From Streptomyces sp. CHD11 (lineage in GTDB: Bacteria > Actinomycetota > Actinomycetes > Streptomycetales > Streptomycetaceae): a stretch of 64,000 nucleotides of DNA. Made by a program: the position numbers and the translations under genes. The notes under the pieces were generated by a model. That model saw only the letters and a list, made by a program, of their open reading frames with translations. It was not told the DNA's origin and did no database searches. Numbering within the stretch: the first letter of the stretch is position 1; the number at the start of each line of letters is the position of its first letter. The stretch covers positions 124,001 through 188,000 of the forward strand of contig NZ_JABTTS010000001.1 in NCBI RefSeq assembly GCF_018638295.1, in the 5' to 3' direction. Below are positions 44,226 through 52,394 of the stretch, one piece after another.

Positions 44226-46394
44226 TCAGACCTTGACGGGGGTCTTGTCGCGCGTGTCCGGGACCGGCTGCGCGTTCAGCTTCTCGCCCTCGATGTCGAG
44301 GTCCGGCAAAGCCCTGTCCACGGACCTGGGCAGCCACCACGCGGCACGGCCGAGCAGCGACATCACGGCCGGGACCAGCGTCATACGGACGACGAAGGCG
44401 TCGATGACCACGCCGACGGCGAGGGCGAATCCGATGGACTTGATGATCGGGTCGTCCATCAGGACGAAGCCTCCGAACACCGACGTCATGATGAGTGCGG
44501 CGGCCGTGACGACGCGGGCGTTGTGGCCCATGCCGCTGACCGTGGCCGCCTGCGGGTCGGCCCCGTGGACGAAGTCCTCGCGCATGCGGGAGACGAGGAA
44601 GACCTCGTAGTCCATGGCGAGGCCGAACAGGATGCCGATGAGCAGGATCGGCAGGAAGCTCACCAGCGGGCCGGGCGTGTCGATGCCGACCAGGCCGGCG
44701 AGGTGGCCCTCCTGGAAGATGGCGACGGTGACGCCGAAGGTCGCGCCCACGGTGAGCAGGAAGCCCAGGGCCGCCTTCAGCGGCACCAGGAACGACCGGA
44801 ACACCAGCATGAGCAGCAGGATGGACAGGCCCACCACGAGGAGCAGGTACACCGGCAGGGCGTCGGCGAGCTTCTCCGACACGTCGATGCCCAGGGCGGT
44901 CGCGCCGGTGAGGGCGATGTCGGCTCCCTCGATGTCCGCGACACGGTCGCGGATGTCGTGGACGGCGTCCTCGGTGGCGACGGCCGTCGGACCGGCCTCG
45001 GGGATGATGGCCAGCAGGGCGGTGGTGCCCTGCTCGTTCAGCTGCGGCGGAGCCACGGTGAGGACGCCGTCGGTGTCCTTGATGAGGGCGGTGGCCTTCT
45101 CCACGGCCGTCCCGGTGGCCGGTGCGTCCGCGCCGTTGACCACGGCGACCAGACGGCCGTTGAAGCCCTCGCCGAAGCCCTCGGACGTCAGGTCGTACGC
45201 CTCGCGTGCGGGGGAACCCTCGGCGGCGGTGCCCGCGTCGGGCAGGGCTATGCGCATGTCCTGGGCGGGGAGGGTGAGTGCGCCCAGCCCGAGGATCCCG
45301 ACGACGAGGAGCGGGACCCGCAGCCTGGTCACCAGCCGGCCCCAGGTGAAGCCGAAGCCTTCGGCGCCGGTGCTCCGACCGTCGCCGTCCCCGTCGGCCC
45401 GGCGCTGTTTGCGCGGCAGGATCCTCCTGCCGGCGAAGGAGAGGAAGGCCGGCAGCAGGGTGAGGGCGACCAGTACGGCGACGGCGACGGTGCCCGCCGC
45501 GGCCAGGCCCATCACGCCCAGGAAGGGGATGCCGACGACGGAGAGACCGGCCAGGGCGATGACGACGGTGGCGCCGGCGAAGACGACGGCGGAGCCGGCG
45601 GTGCCGGTCGCACGGCCGGCGGCCTCCTCGGGCTGGTGGCCCTCGGCGAGGTACTGGCGGTAGCGGGAGGTGATGAAGAGCGAGTAGTCGATGCCGACGG
45701 CCAGGCCCAGCATCAGCGCCAGGATGGGGGCGGTGGAGGTGAGTTCGATGACGCTGGTGAGGGAGAACAGGCCGGCCATGCCGACCGCGACGCCGATCAG
45801 CGCGTTCAGCAGGGTCATGCCGGCGGCGACCAGCGAACCGAAGGTGATGACCAGGACCACGGCGGCGACCAGGACTCCGAGCGCCTCGGTGGAGCCGATC
45901 TCCACCTCTCCGCCCATGACCTCGCCGCCGTGTGCGACCCGCAGGCCCTCGGTGTCGGCACCGACCGCCTCGTAGGCCGACTTCTGTTCGTCGGTGACCT
46001 CGTCGGCGGCCTTGTCGAACTGCACCTGGATCAGTGCGTAGCGGCCGTCCGGGGAGACGGCGCCGGTCCGGAACGGGTCCATGGCGGCGGTGACTCCGTC
46101 GAGCCCGGAGGCTTCCTTCACCAGGGGCGCGACGGCCGCGGGGGCCAGTTCGGCGCCCTCGGGCGCGACGACGACGATGGTGCCGGTGGCTCCGCCGGCC
46201 TGGGGGAACTGCCGGTCGAGATCGTCCAGCGCCCGCTGCGACTCGGTGCCCGGCATGGAGAACTTGTCGCTGGTCGGGCTCATCAGGGTGGCGGCTCCGA
46301 CACCCAGGAGGGTCAGCAGGAGCAGCCAGACCGCGGCTATTCGGCCTCTTCTGCGGAAGGAGAACCGCCCGAGCCGGTAGAGCAAGGTCGCCAT
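44226..46394 (-). CDS. MMPL-family (RND) transporter
   Basis: A 722-residue membrane protein of the MmpL/RND superfamily. It has two halves, each with one helix, a soluble domain and a five-helix bundle. Marks: IAAVWLLLLTLLGVGAATL in helix 1, GIDYSLFITSRYRQYL with the proton-relay Asp in helix 4, and GLAMDYEVFLVSRMRED in the second half. Such proteins export lipids, siderophores or drugs by proton antiport. ATG 46394 is chosen, 25 bp after the TetR stop; a TTG at 46439 inside the TetR gene is rejected. It is controlled with the TetR gene and ends at a shared hairpin with the hydrolase gene. Confidence 0.9.
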   Translation of the reverse strand: MATLLYRLGRFSFRRRGRIAAVWLLLLTLLGVGAATLMSPTSDKFSMPGTESQRALDDLDRQFPQAGGATGTIVVVAPEGAELAPAAVAPLVKEASGLDGVTAAMDPFRTGAVSPDGRYALIQVQFDKAADEVTDEQKSAYEAVGADTEGLRVAHGGEVMGGEVEIGSTEALGVLVAAVVLVITFGSLVAAGMTLLNALIGVAVGMAGLFSLTSVIELTSTAPILALMLGLAVGIDYSLFITSRYRQYLAEGHQPEEAAGRATGTAGSAVVFAGATVVIALAGLSVVGIPFLGVMGLAAAGTVAVAVLVALTLLPAFLSFAGRRILPRKQRRADGDGDGRSTGAEGFGFTWGRLVTRLRVPLLVVGILGLGALTLPAQDMRIALPDAGTAAEGSPAREAYDLTSEGFGEGFNGRLVAVVNGADAPATGTAVEKATALIKDTDGVLTVAPPQLNEQGTTALLAIIPEAGPTAVATEDAVHDIRDRVADIEGADIALTGATALGIDVSEKLADALPVYLLLVVGLSILLLMLVFRSFLVPLKAALGFLLTVGATFGVTVAIFQEGHLAGLVGIDTPGPLVSFLPILLIGILFGLAMDYEVFLVSRMREDFVHGADPQAATVSGMGHNARVVTAAALIMTSVFGGFVLMDDPIIKSIGFALAVGVVIDAFVVRMTLVPAVMSLLGRAAWWLPRSVDRALPDLDIEGEKLNAQPVPDTRDKTPVKV

Positions 46395-46419
46395 GGAGGA
46401 GGGGTCTTTCCGTGAGGGG

Positions 46420-46968
46420 TCAACTGGGAGTGTGGTCAAGCGTCCGCAGCGCGCTGCGGATCATCTCGGCGCGCAGCACCTCGTCGGGCGCCACCTCGCC
46501 GTCGGCGGCACTGGTGATGAAGACGGCGCCGAGCACCATCCACGCCGCCACCCGGGCCGGCGCCCGCTGCGAGCGGCCGGCCAGCGCGTCCAGCAGGCCG
46601 TCCGCCAACTCCATGACGTTGAGGTCCTGGTGACAGGACATCTCGGTGATGTCCTCGAAGAGGAGCCGGATCTCGCGGCGGAACCGCAGCGTCACATCGA
46701 CGTAGCCGACGACGGTCTCCTCCACCAGCCGACCGCCCGTCAGCCCGGCCACGCGGCCGAGCAGCTCGGCGAGGGCGTCCTGAGTCGGGGTCAGCAGCTC
46801 GGTGAGGATCTTCTCCTTGCCGGCGAAGTGGTAGAGGAGCGACGCCTTCGAGCAGCCCACGTCCGAGGCGATGTCCTGCAATGAGGTGCCACGGAAGCCG
46901 TGCACGGAGAACAGCCGCAGTGCCGACTTGAGGATCTGCCCGCGCATGGCGGAGGCGGAGCGTGCCAT
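46420..46968 (-). CDS. TetR-family repressor of the MMPL pump
   Basis: A 182-residue TetR protein from ATG 46968. The HTH is clear: ILKSALRLFSVHGFRGTSLQDIASDVGCSKASLLYHFAGKEKIL. The C-terminal ligand-binding domain is divergent, as usual. The start is fixed by GGTGGGGG upstream; the frame extends to 47109 through the operator and is not credible. A double operator lies 14-47 bp upstream, and the MMPL transporter follows by 25 bp. It is therefore likely an autoregulated repressor of an efflux operon. Confidence 0.92.
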   Translation of the reverse strand: MARSASAMRGQILKSALRLFSVHGFRGTSLQDIASDVGCSKASLLYHFAGKEKILTELLTPTQDALAELLGRVAGLTGGRLVEETVVGYVDVTLRFRREIRLLFEDITEMSCHQDLNVMELADGLLDALAGRSQRAPARVAAWMVLGAVFITSAADGEVAPDEVLRAEMIRSALRTLDHTPS

Positions 46969-46981
46969 TCCCCCACCGTAA

Positions 46982-47015
46982 CTGTCCGATCGGTCAGTTC
47001 TGACCGATCGGACAG
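46982..47015. promoter_or_regulatory. Tandem TetR operator, 15-bp inverted repeat
   Basis: Exact 15-bp arms (46982-46996 and 47001-47015) with a GTTC spacer. Each arm is itself a near-palindrome around CCGATCGG (TGTCCGATCGGTCA and its complement), so two TetR dimers could bind side by side. It lies in front of the TetR gene and therefore of the MMPL operon. Confidence 0.8.
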
Positions 47016-47030
47016 CCCGGTCGCTATGGC

Positions 47031-47222
47031 GTGCGTCACTTCTCCTGGCGCACGAGCCTCGCACGCGACGCCCTGGCCCGCGGCACCGCGTCGGTCTCCG
47101 AGCCGGCACGGTCCACCGGCCACCTGTCCGAGAGCGCGTTCAGCACCGCGTTCCGCCGGGTGGCCGGTTCATCGCCCGCGCAGTTCCGGAACCAGGCACG
47201 ACAGCGGCCGCCCTCGGCGTGA
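47031..47222 (+). pseudogene. C-terminal remnant of an AraC-family regulator
   Basis: A 63-codon frame encodes only the second half of an AraC-type DNA-binding domain: SLARDALARGTASVSEPARS followed by TGHLSESAFSTAFRRVAGSS and PAQFRNQAR. In intact proteins this follows the first HTH and a 200-residue effector domain, neither of which is present. The upstream sequence is the TetR operator, so it has no start signal of its own. A truncated leftover, probably from a deletion that brought the TetR-MMPL genes next to it. P replaces the usual V in SVSEVARS, in line with decay. Confidence 0.75.
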
Positions 47223-47255
47223 AACCCCGCGGCCCGGCATCCGGGTTGCGCTGCC

Positions 47256-48227
47256 TCAGCGCGCCCTGCCTCGCGGCTTCAAGGGTGCGTTCGGCAGCTC
47301 GGGCGCGGGCAGCGGAGCCCCGTCGTACCCCTGCACCTCACCGAAACGGGTCCCCGTCATCCAGTCCTCGCGCGCCTGGACGATGTCGTCGTGCGACCGG
47401 CCGATGAAGTTCCACCACATGACGATCTCCTCGCCGAACGGCGGCCCGCCCAGCAGCACCAGCCGCGCCGGTTCACTCCCCCGGTTGGTGAGGGTGAGGC
47501 TGGTGCGGCCGGGAGCGAGGTAGCCCAGTTCGGCCGGCCGTACTGCCGTTCCCCCGGCGAGGATGTCGCCCGCGTCGACGAGGACGCCGTGCTCGAAGGC
47601 CGGATCGACGGCGAGGACCGTCTCGGCTCCGGGGGCCACGGACAGCTCCGCGCCCAGCAGAGGAGTGAAGGTGCGCACGGGTGAGGTATCGCCCGCGAGC
47701 GAACCCAGGAAGACGCGTGCCTCGCCACCGTCCAGCGGGAGCGGTTCCGGTACGTAGTGCTGGAAGTCCCGTTCCGCAAAACGGTGTTCATCCGGCAGCG
47801 CCACCCACAACTGGACCCCGTGCAGGAGCGTGGTGCCGGGCGTCGACACCTCCGAGTGGCTGATGCCGTGACCGCCGGTCATCAGGTTGAGCTCGCCCGG
47901 CCGGACATGAGCGTGGCTGCCCAGGCTGTCACGGTGCTCGATCTCCCCGCTGAACAGCCAGCTCACCGTCTGCAGACCGGTATGCGGATGGGGGGCGACA
48001 TCCATCCCGCCCCGCACGGTGACGTCGTCGGGACCGTAGTGGTCGGCGAAGCACCAGGCACCGATGAGGGACCGGGCCCGCTGAGGCAGGGTGCGCCGCA
48101 CCCTCATCGCGCGCGGGCCGCCGAGCGGCACGTCACGCGCGATGAGAACCTCGGCATCGGCCGGGCGCGCCGCCTCGGCCTCGCCTCCGCACGTCAGCTC
48201 CGGGGGCCGTGTCTCCGTGTTGCTCAT
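47256..48227 (-). CDS. Pirin-family protein
   Basis: A 323-residue bicupin. Cupin 1 holds the metal ligands in DVAPHPHTGLQTVSWLFSG, SLGSHAHVRPG and GHGISHSE, with the expected His pattern for iron binding. Cupin 2 is degenerate (YLAPGRTSLTLTNRGSEPARLVLLGG). Pirins act as quercetinase-like dioxygenases or as redox-linked regulators. ATG 48227 is chosen with GGAGGG upstream; the frame runs to 48266. Cytoplasmic; same strand as the MFS gene downstream of it but 115 bp apart. Confidence 0.88.
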   Translation of the reverse strand: MSNTETRPPELTCGGEAEAARPADAEVLIARDVPLGGPRAMRVRRTLPQRARSLIGAWCFADHYGPDDVTVRGGMDVAPHPHTGLQTVSWLFSGEIEHRDSLGSHAHVRPGELNLMTGGHGISHSEVSTPGTTLLHGVQLWVALPDEHRFAERDFQHYVPEPLPLDGGEARVFLGSLAGDTSPVRTFTPLLGAELSVAPGAETVLAVDPAFEHGVLVDAGDILAGGTAVRPAELGYLAPGRTSLTLTNRGSEPARLVLLGGPPFGEEIVMWWNFIGRSHDDIVQAREDWMTGTRFGEVQGYDGAPLPAPELPNAPLKPRGRAR

Positions 48228-48342
48228 ACCGCCTGCCCTCCACCCAGAAAGTTGCAGTTCTGACATCTACGGGACTGATCACAGGGCGCCGGACAGGGTC
48301 ACGCGAGAGGGCTCCCGCATCCCGCGACCGCCTCTCGACCGG

Positions 48343-49533
48343 TCACGCATCCGTCGCCACCGGGTGCCGCAGCAGATAGCCGGCCGCGCTCACCACCAAG
48401 GCTCCCATGCAGGCGATGAAAACGAACCCGGCGCCTTCCAGACCCATCGGCCGCGACAGCAGGCCCACCCCGATGACCGGCACCGAGATCCCCGCGTACG
48501 CCACCACGAACAGCGACGAGATCACCGCCGCACGCCGGTCCGCCGGGGACGCCCCGCCCACCGCGGACAGCGCCCCGCGGAAGGCCAGTCCCTGGCCGAA
48601 TCCCCCGACGACCGCGCTCAGCACCACCAGCGTCAACAGCTCCCAGTGGAGTGCGCCCGCGAGCAGCGCCAGCCCGGCGAGGAGCCCGGCGCACCCCAGT
48701 GGCAGCGACCGCCGCACACCGACCCGGCCCACGGCCAGCTGACCGCCGGTCGAGGTGAAGAAGGCCAGCGCCACGACCGTTCCGCCGACCGCGCGGTCCG
48801 TCACGTCGAGGGACTGCGCCAGGAAGGCCGGACTGACGGAGGTGAACACACCGAACAGAGCGAAGCCCACGAACGAGGCGGCCGCCGCCGCGCCGAAGAC
48901 CGGGCGCACCTGCGAGGGGACGCCGGGCCGTTGCGGACGTACGGTGCCGAGCGGCCGCCGGCGTCCCACCGTCTCGGGCAGCCGCAGCAACACCGCGACC
49001 GAACAGGCCACCAGGGCGAGGTGCACGGCGAACGGCAGATACAGCGGCCAGGCCGCGTACTGCGCGAGCAGGCCGGCGAGCAGCGGACCGCAGCCGAGCC
49101 CGCCCATGTTGACGGCCGTGGCGACCAACGTGGCCCGGGTGCCGGCGCCCGGCGGTGCCGACTCCATGACGTACGCCGTGGCGGCCCCGGTGAACAGGCC
49201 GGCGGACAGACCCGACAGCAGCCGTCCGGCGTACAGCCATCCCAGGCCTGTGGCACACAGGAAGCAGACTCCGCTCGCGGCCGCGCAGCCGAGGCCCCAC
49301 AGCAGCACCGGACGCCTGCCCACGGCGTCCGAGGCGTTACCCGCGAGCAGCAGCACTCCGATGACCGCGAAGGCGTACACGGCGTACACGACGGTGACGG
49401 TCAGCTCCGAGAAGTCGAACTTCTCCTGGTAGAGGGGGTAGAGCGGAGTCGGCAGCGTGGTGCCGGTCATGCACACCGCGAAGACGGCGCCCCCCAGCAG
49501 ACACACCCGCCAACCGCGGCGATCACCGGACAT
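48343..49533 (-). CDS. MFS drug exporter, 12-TM
   Basis: A 396-residue major facilitator of the DHA1 type: CLLGGAVFAVCMTGTTLPTPLYPLYQ in helix 1, then LLLAGNASDAVGRRPVLLWG as the conserved loop 2-3 motif, followed by ten further helices and a short tail. It is divergent from a TetR gene with about 100 bp between the starts, and an AT-rich stretch with TGCA repeats sits there. The TetR is likely its regulator. Substrate unknown, probably a small hydrophobic compound. Confidence 0.85.
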   Translation of the reverse strand: MSGDRRGWRVCLLGGAVFAVCMTGTTLPTPLYPLYQEKFDFSELTVTVVYAVYAFAVIGVLLLAGNASDAVGRRPVLLWGLGCAAASGVCFLCATGLGWLYAGRLLSGLSAGLFTGAATAYVMESAPPGAGTRATLVATAVNMGGLGCGPLLAGLLAQYAAWPLYLPFAVHLALVACSVAVLLRLPETVGRRRPLGTVRPQRPGVPSQVRPVFGAAAAASFVGFALFGVFTSVSPAFLAQSLDVTDRAVGGTVVALAFFTSTGGQLAVGRVGVRRSLPLGCAGLLAGLALLAGALHWELLTLVVLSAVVGGFGQGLAFRGALSAVGGASPADRRAAVISSLFVVAYAGISVPVIGVGLLSRPMGLEGAGFVFIACMGALVVSAAGYLLRHPVATDA

Positions 49534-49615
49534 GGGCCGACGCTAACCCGCACCCGGCCACCGCCCCCTCCGGCGCGCCACGGACCGTCCCGAAGGGCGC
49601 AGAATTTTGCAGCGA

Positions 49616-49638
49616 GTGCATTTTTACATAGCATGCAC
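49616..49638. promoter_or_regulatory. Inverted repeat GTGCAT-N11-ATGCAC in the TetR-MFS intergenic region
   Basis: Perfect 6-bp arms within the most AT-rich stretch of this part of the window (49603-49638). It overlaps ATG 49633, so if it is an operator the TetR start is more likely 49642. Possible site for the TetR to control itself and the divergent MFS gene. Confidence 0.4.
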
Positions 49639-50319
49639 GGCATGACAGGAAGGGACGGCGCGCGCGGCGGACTGCGGGAGCGCAAGAAGCGGGCGACGCG
49701 TGCGGCTCTCACGGAGTCCGCGGTGCGCCTCGCCGCCGAACACGGGGCGGACCACGTCACCGTCGAGGCGATCAGCGCCGCCGCCGGGGTATCGGTGCGC
49801 ACCTTCTTCAACTACTTCGACTCACGTGACGACGCCTTCGTCGTCGTCGACGCGGACGCGAGTGCCCGGGTGCGCCAGTCGCTCCTCGACGCTCCGGCGG
49901 CCCTGACGCCCCTGGAGGCCCTGCGCGAGGCACTCGCCGCGGAGCTCTCGGAGGCCGAACGGCAGCACGAACTGTGGAATCTGCACGCCGAGGTCCTGCG
50001 TACGGCACCTCACCTCCTCGTGCGCAGCCTCGGCGCCCACATGGCCGACGAGACGGGCCTGGCCGAGGCGATCGCCCGGCGGATCGCCTCCGTTCCGGCG
50101 GGGAGCCCGGCCGCCGTCACCTCCGAGGCGGGTGCCGGCGCCGGCGACAGGCACGGGGCGATCGGCCTGTATCCCCGGCTGCTCGCGGCCGTGGCCGGTA
50201 CGGCGGTGCGGGTGAGCGTGCAGCACTGGTGCGACCGGCAGGACGACATCGCCTTCGCCGACGTCTTCCGCGAGGTGTTCGCCCTCCTCGCGGCCGGGCT
50301 GCCGGCACCGGCCCGGTAG
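49633..50319 (+). CDS. TetR-family regulator
   Basis: A 228-residue regulator, start at ATG 49633 or 49642. HTH: LRERKKRATRAALTESAVRL and AISAAAGVSVRTFFNYFDSRDDAF, with the family-typical second helix. The C-terminal part has HLLVRSLGAHMADETGLAEAIARRIA as a plausible ligand pocket. A much longer open frame from 48091 is a shadow on the reverse strand of the MFS gene. It sits between a divergent 12-TM exporter and a codirectional 14-TM exporter and probably represses one or both. Confidence 0.88.
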   Translation: MHGMTGRDGARGGLRERKKRATRAALTESAVRLAAEHGADHVTVEAISAAAGVSVRTFFNYFDSRDDAFVVVDADASARVRQSLLDAPAALTPLEALREALAAELSEAERQHELWNLHAEVLRTAPHLLVRSLGAHMADETGLAEAIARRIASVPAGSPAAVTSEAGAGAGDRHGAIGLYPRLLAAVAGTAVRVSVQHWCDRQDDIAFADVFREVFALLAAGLPAPAR

Positions 50320-50424
50320 GCACAGCCCGCCGACGCCGGGGCCCGCCCTCCCCTCCCTCTTTTTCTCCTGCTCCCTCACGGGGGCACGACCACGCTTTCA
50401 CCACCGACCGCTGAGAGAGTTCTC

Positions 50425-52032
50425 GTGACCGCAACACTGGCGCCCGACGCGGCACCACCGGCCCCCATGTCCAACCGGCAGATACTCCAAGCCATGTCCG
50501 GTCTCATGGCCGGCATGTTCGTGGCGATCCTGGCGGGGACCGTGGTGGCCAACGCACTGCCCACGATCATCGCCGACCTGGAGGCCAGCCAGTCCTCGTA
50601 CACCTGGGTCGTCACCTCGGAACTGCTGGCCATGACGGCGACCGTCCCGCTGTGGGGCAAGCTGTCCGACCTGTTCGACAAGAAACTGCTGCTCCAGCTG
50701 TCCCTGGGCATGTTCGTGATCGGCTCGCTGCTCGCGGGCTTCTCCAACGGCGTCGAGCTGCTGATCTTCAGCCGTGTCATGCAGGGCATCGGCGCGGGCG
50801 GACTGACCGCGCTCGCCCAGGTCGTGATGGCGGCGATCATCCCGCCCCGCAGGCTCGGCAAGTACGCCGGCATCTTCGGCGCGGTGTTCGCCGCCGGGAC
50901 GGTGGCCGGCCCGCTCGTCGGCGGTGTGCTGGTGGACACCTCCTGGCTGGGCTGGCGCTGGTGCTTCTTCATCGGCGTCCCGTTCGCGCTGCTCGCCATC
51001 GCGCTGCTCCAGCGCACCCTGAAGCTGCCGGTGGTGGCCCGGCGCGAGGTGAGGATCGACTTCCTGGGTGCCTTCCTCATCGTGGCGGGTGTGTGCGCCC
51101 TGCTCATCTGGGTGACGCTGGCGGGCAACGAGTTCGACTGGGCCTCCTGGCAGACCGCCGCGCTCACGGGTGCCGGTCTGCTCTTGCTGGCCGCCGCCGT
51201 GTTCGTCGAGGCCCGGACCGACGAGCCGGTGATTCCGCTGGGCATCTTCCGCAACCGCACCGTCACGCTCACCACCGTCGCCAGCCTCCTGGTCGGTGTC
51301 GCCATGTTCGGCGGGACGGTCTTCCTCTCCCAGTACTTCCAGGTGTCGCTCGGCAAGTCGCCGACCGTCGCGGGTCTGATGAGCCTGCCCATGATCCTCG
51401 GTCTGCTGGTGTCGTCCACCGTCGCGGGGCAGCTGATCAGCAGGACCGGCTTCTGGAAGCGCTATCTGGTGGCGGGCGGGGTGAGCATGACCGCGGGTCT
51501 CGCGCTGCTCTCCACCATCGACGCGGACACGTCCTTCGGCCTGCTCAGCCTCTACATGGCGGTGCTCGGCGTCGGTGTCGGCATGCTGATGCAGAACCTG
51601 GTGCTGGCCGCCCAGAACGACGTGCCGGCCAGTGAGCTGGGCGCCGCGACATCCGTCCTGTCCTTCTTCCGCAGCATGGGCGGCACCATCGGCACCAGCG
51701 TGCTGGGCGCGATCCTCGCCGGCCGGGTCGCATCCGAGATGACCAAGGGCCTGGACGCGGCCGGTATCCCCCCGGGTCAGGGTTCGGGCGGCGCGGAGTC
51801 CAGCGTCCCGGACATGAGCACCCTGCCGGAGCCGGTGCGGGGCATCGTCGAGCACGCCTACGGCGTCGCCACCGCCGACCTCTTCCTGGTCGCGACCCCC
51901 TGCGCGCTGCTGGCGCTGATCACGGTCCTGTTCCTCAAGGAGAAGCCCCTGAAGACGACCAGCGGCATGGAGCGTCTCGCCGAGGAAGCCGCCGCGACGG
52001 CGGACAACGGCAAGGTGACGGTCGGCGACTGA
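50425..52032 (+). CDS. 14-TM MFS drug efflux pump (EmrB/QacA type)
   Basis: A 535-residue DHA2 exporter starting at GTG 50425. Motifs: GTVVANALPTIIADL after helix 1, LWGKLSDLFDKKLLLQLSL in loop 2-3, and LIFSRVMQGIGAGGLTALAQVV in helix 4, with 14 hydrophobic segments overall. The helix-14 tail ends in charged EEAAATADNGKVTVGD. It lies 105 bp after the TetR gene on the same strand. Likely gives tolerance to hydrophobic drugs or dyes. A strong hairpin follows its stop. Confidence 0.9.
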   Translation: MTATLAPDAAPPAPMSNRQILQAMSGLMAGMFVAILAGTVVANALPTIIADLEASQSSYTWVVTSELLAMTATVPLWGKLSDLFDKKLLLQLSLGMFVIGSLLAGFSNGVELLIFSRVMQGIGAGGLTALAQVVMAAIIPPRRLGKYAGIFGAVFAAGTVAGPLVGGVLVDTSWLGWRWCFFIGVPFALLAIALLQRTLKLPVVARREVRIDFLGAFLIVAGVCALLIWVTLAGNEFDWASWQTAALTGAGLLLLAAAVFVEARTDEPVIPLGIFRNRTVTLTTVASLLVGVAMFGGTVFLSQYFQVSLGKSPTVAGLMSLPMILGLLVSSTVAGQLISRTGFWKRYLVAGGVSMTAGLALLSTIDADTSFGLLSLYMAVLGVGVGMLMQNLVLAAQNDVPASELGAATSVLSFFRSMGGTIGTSVLGAILAGRVASEMTKGLDAAGIPPGQGSGGAESSVPDMSTLPEPVRGIVEHAYGVATADLFLVATPCALLALITVLFLKEKPLKTTSGMERLAEEAAATADNGKVTVGD

Positions 52033-52052
52033 GGCCGGCCCACGCGCCGGTT

Positions 52053-52089
52053 CGCCCCGGGACCGCACCACACACGCGGCCCCGGGGCG
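52053..52089 (+). terminator. Terminator after the EmrB-type pump
   Basis: A 9-bp outer stem (52053-52061 with 52081-52089), then one mismatch and CCGC/GCGG around a 9-nt loop. TTCTTC follows, the nearest thing to a U-tract in this window. It begins 21 bp after the stop codon. Confidence 0.75.
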
Positions 52090-52113
52090 TTCTTCATTCC
52101 GGAGCCACTGGAC

Positions 52114-52149
52114 CGACCACTGAACCGACCACTGAACCGACCGCCGAAC
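52114..52149. repeat. 12-bp tandem repeat, three copies
   Basis: CGACCACTGAAC occurs twice exactly and a third time as CGACCGCCGAAC, with a partial copy before it (CCACTGGAC). Because the unit is a multiple of three it creates repetitive frames on both strands. No role is apparent. Confidence 0.7.
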
Positions 52150-52265
52150 CGTCCGGCACGGCGCGAGGGCCACCGGGGCGCGGTGAGACCGCGGTGAACC
52201 ACACGGTGGTCCGATCGGGCGAGGGAACACGGCGACAGGTACTCCGAACGGCAGCTTCGATAGCC

Positions 52266-52305
52266 TTGTCACTGCTACGGAACGGCGTGTATAACGTTGT
52301 AAAAC
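52266..52305 (+). promoter_or_regulatory. lacI promoter and LacI operator
   Basis: -35 TTGTCA (52266-52271), 18-bp spacer, -10 TATAAC (52290-52295). AACGTTGTAAAAC (52293-52305) overlaps the -10 and recurs with one change at 54003-54015 ahead of the ABC operon. The ACGTTGTAAA half resembles LacI-family operators, so autoregulation is likely. Confidence 0.6.
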
Positions 52306-52394
52306 TTGAGCCCAGCGGCCCGGCGCACGACTCATGGTGACGGCAGTTGCTCCGCACCGGCCAACCGAGTCGGGCCGCTCACGAAGGGATTGTC

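Larger units (their letters stand above)
52033..52394. other. 362-bp intergenic region upstream of lacI
   Basis: Contains a terminator (52053-52089), a 12-bp tandem repeat (52114-52149), and the lacI promoter and operator (52266-52305). No gene was seen; the small frames here are due to the repeat. Confidence 0.5.

Noticed and set aside
44217..46415. 732-codon plus-strand frame
   Set aside because: It is the reverse complement of the MMPL transporter; its composition (Asp/Glu/Gly/Arg, no fold motifs) is that of a shadow frame.
48091..49632. N-terminal extension of the TetR frame at 49633
   Set aside because: Lies opposite the MFS gene and is Arg/Gln/His rich; the TetR domain begins at 49633/49642.
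52094..52357. 87-codon minus-strand frame with a VGSVVGSVVG repeat
   Set aside because: Produced by the 12-bp tandem repeat and lying across the lacI promoter; no start signal.
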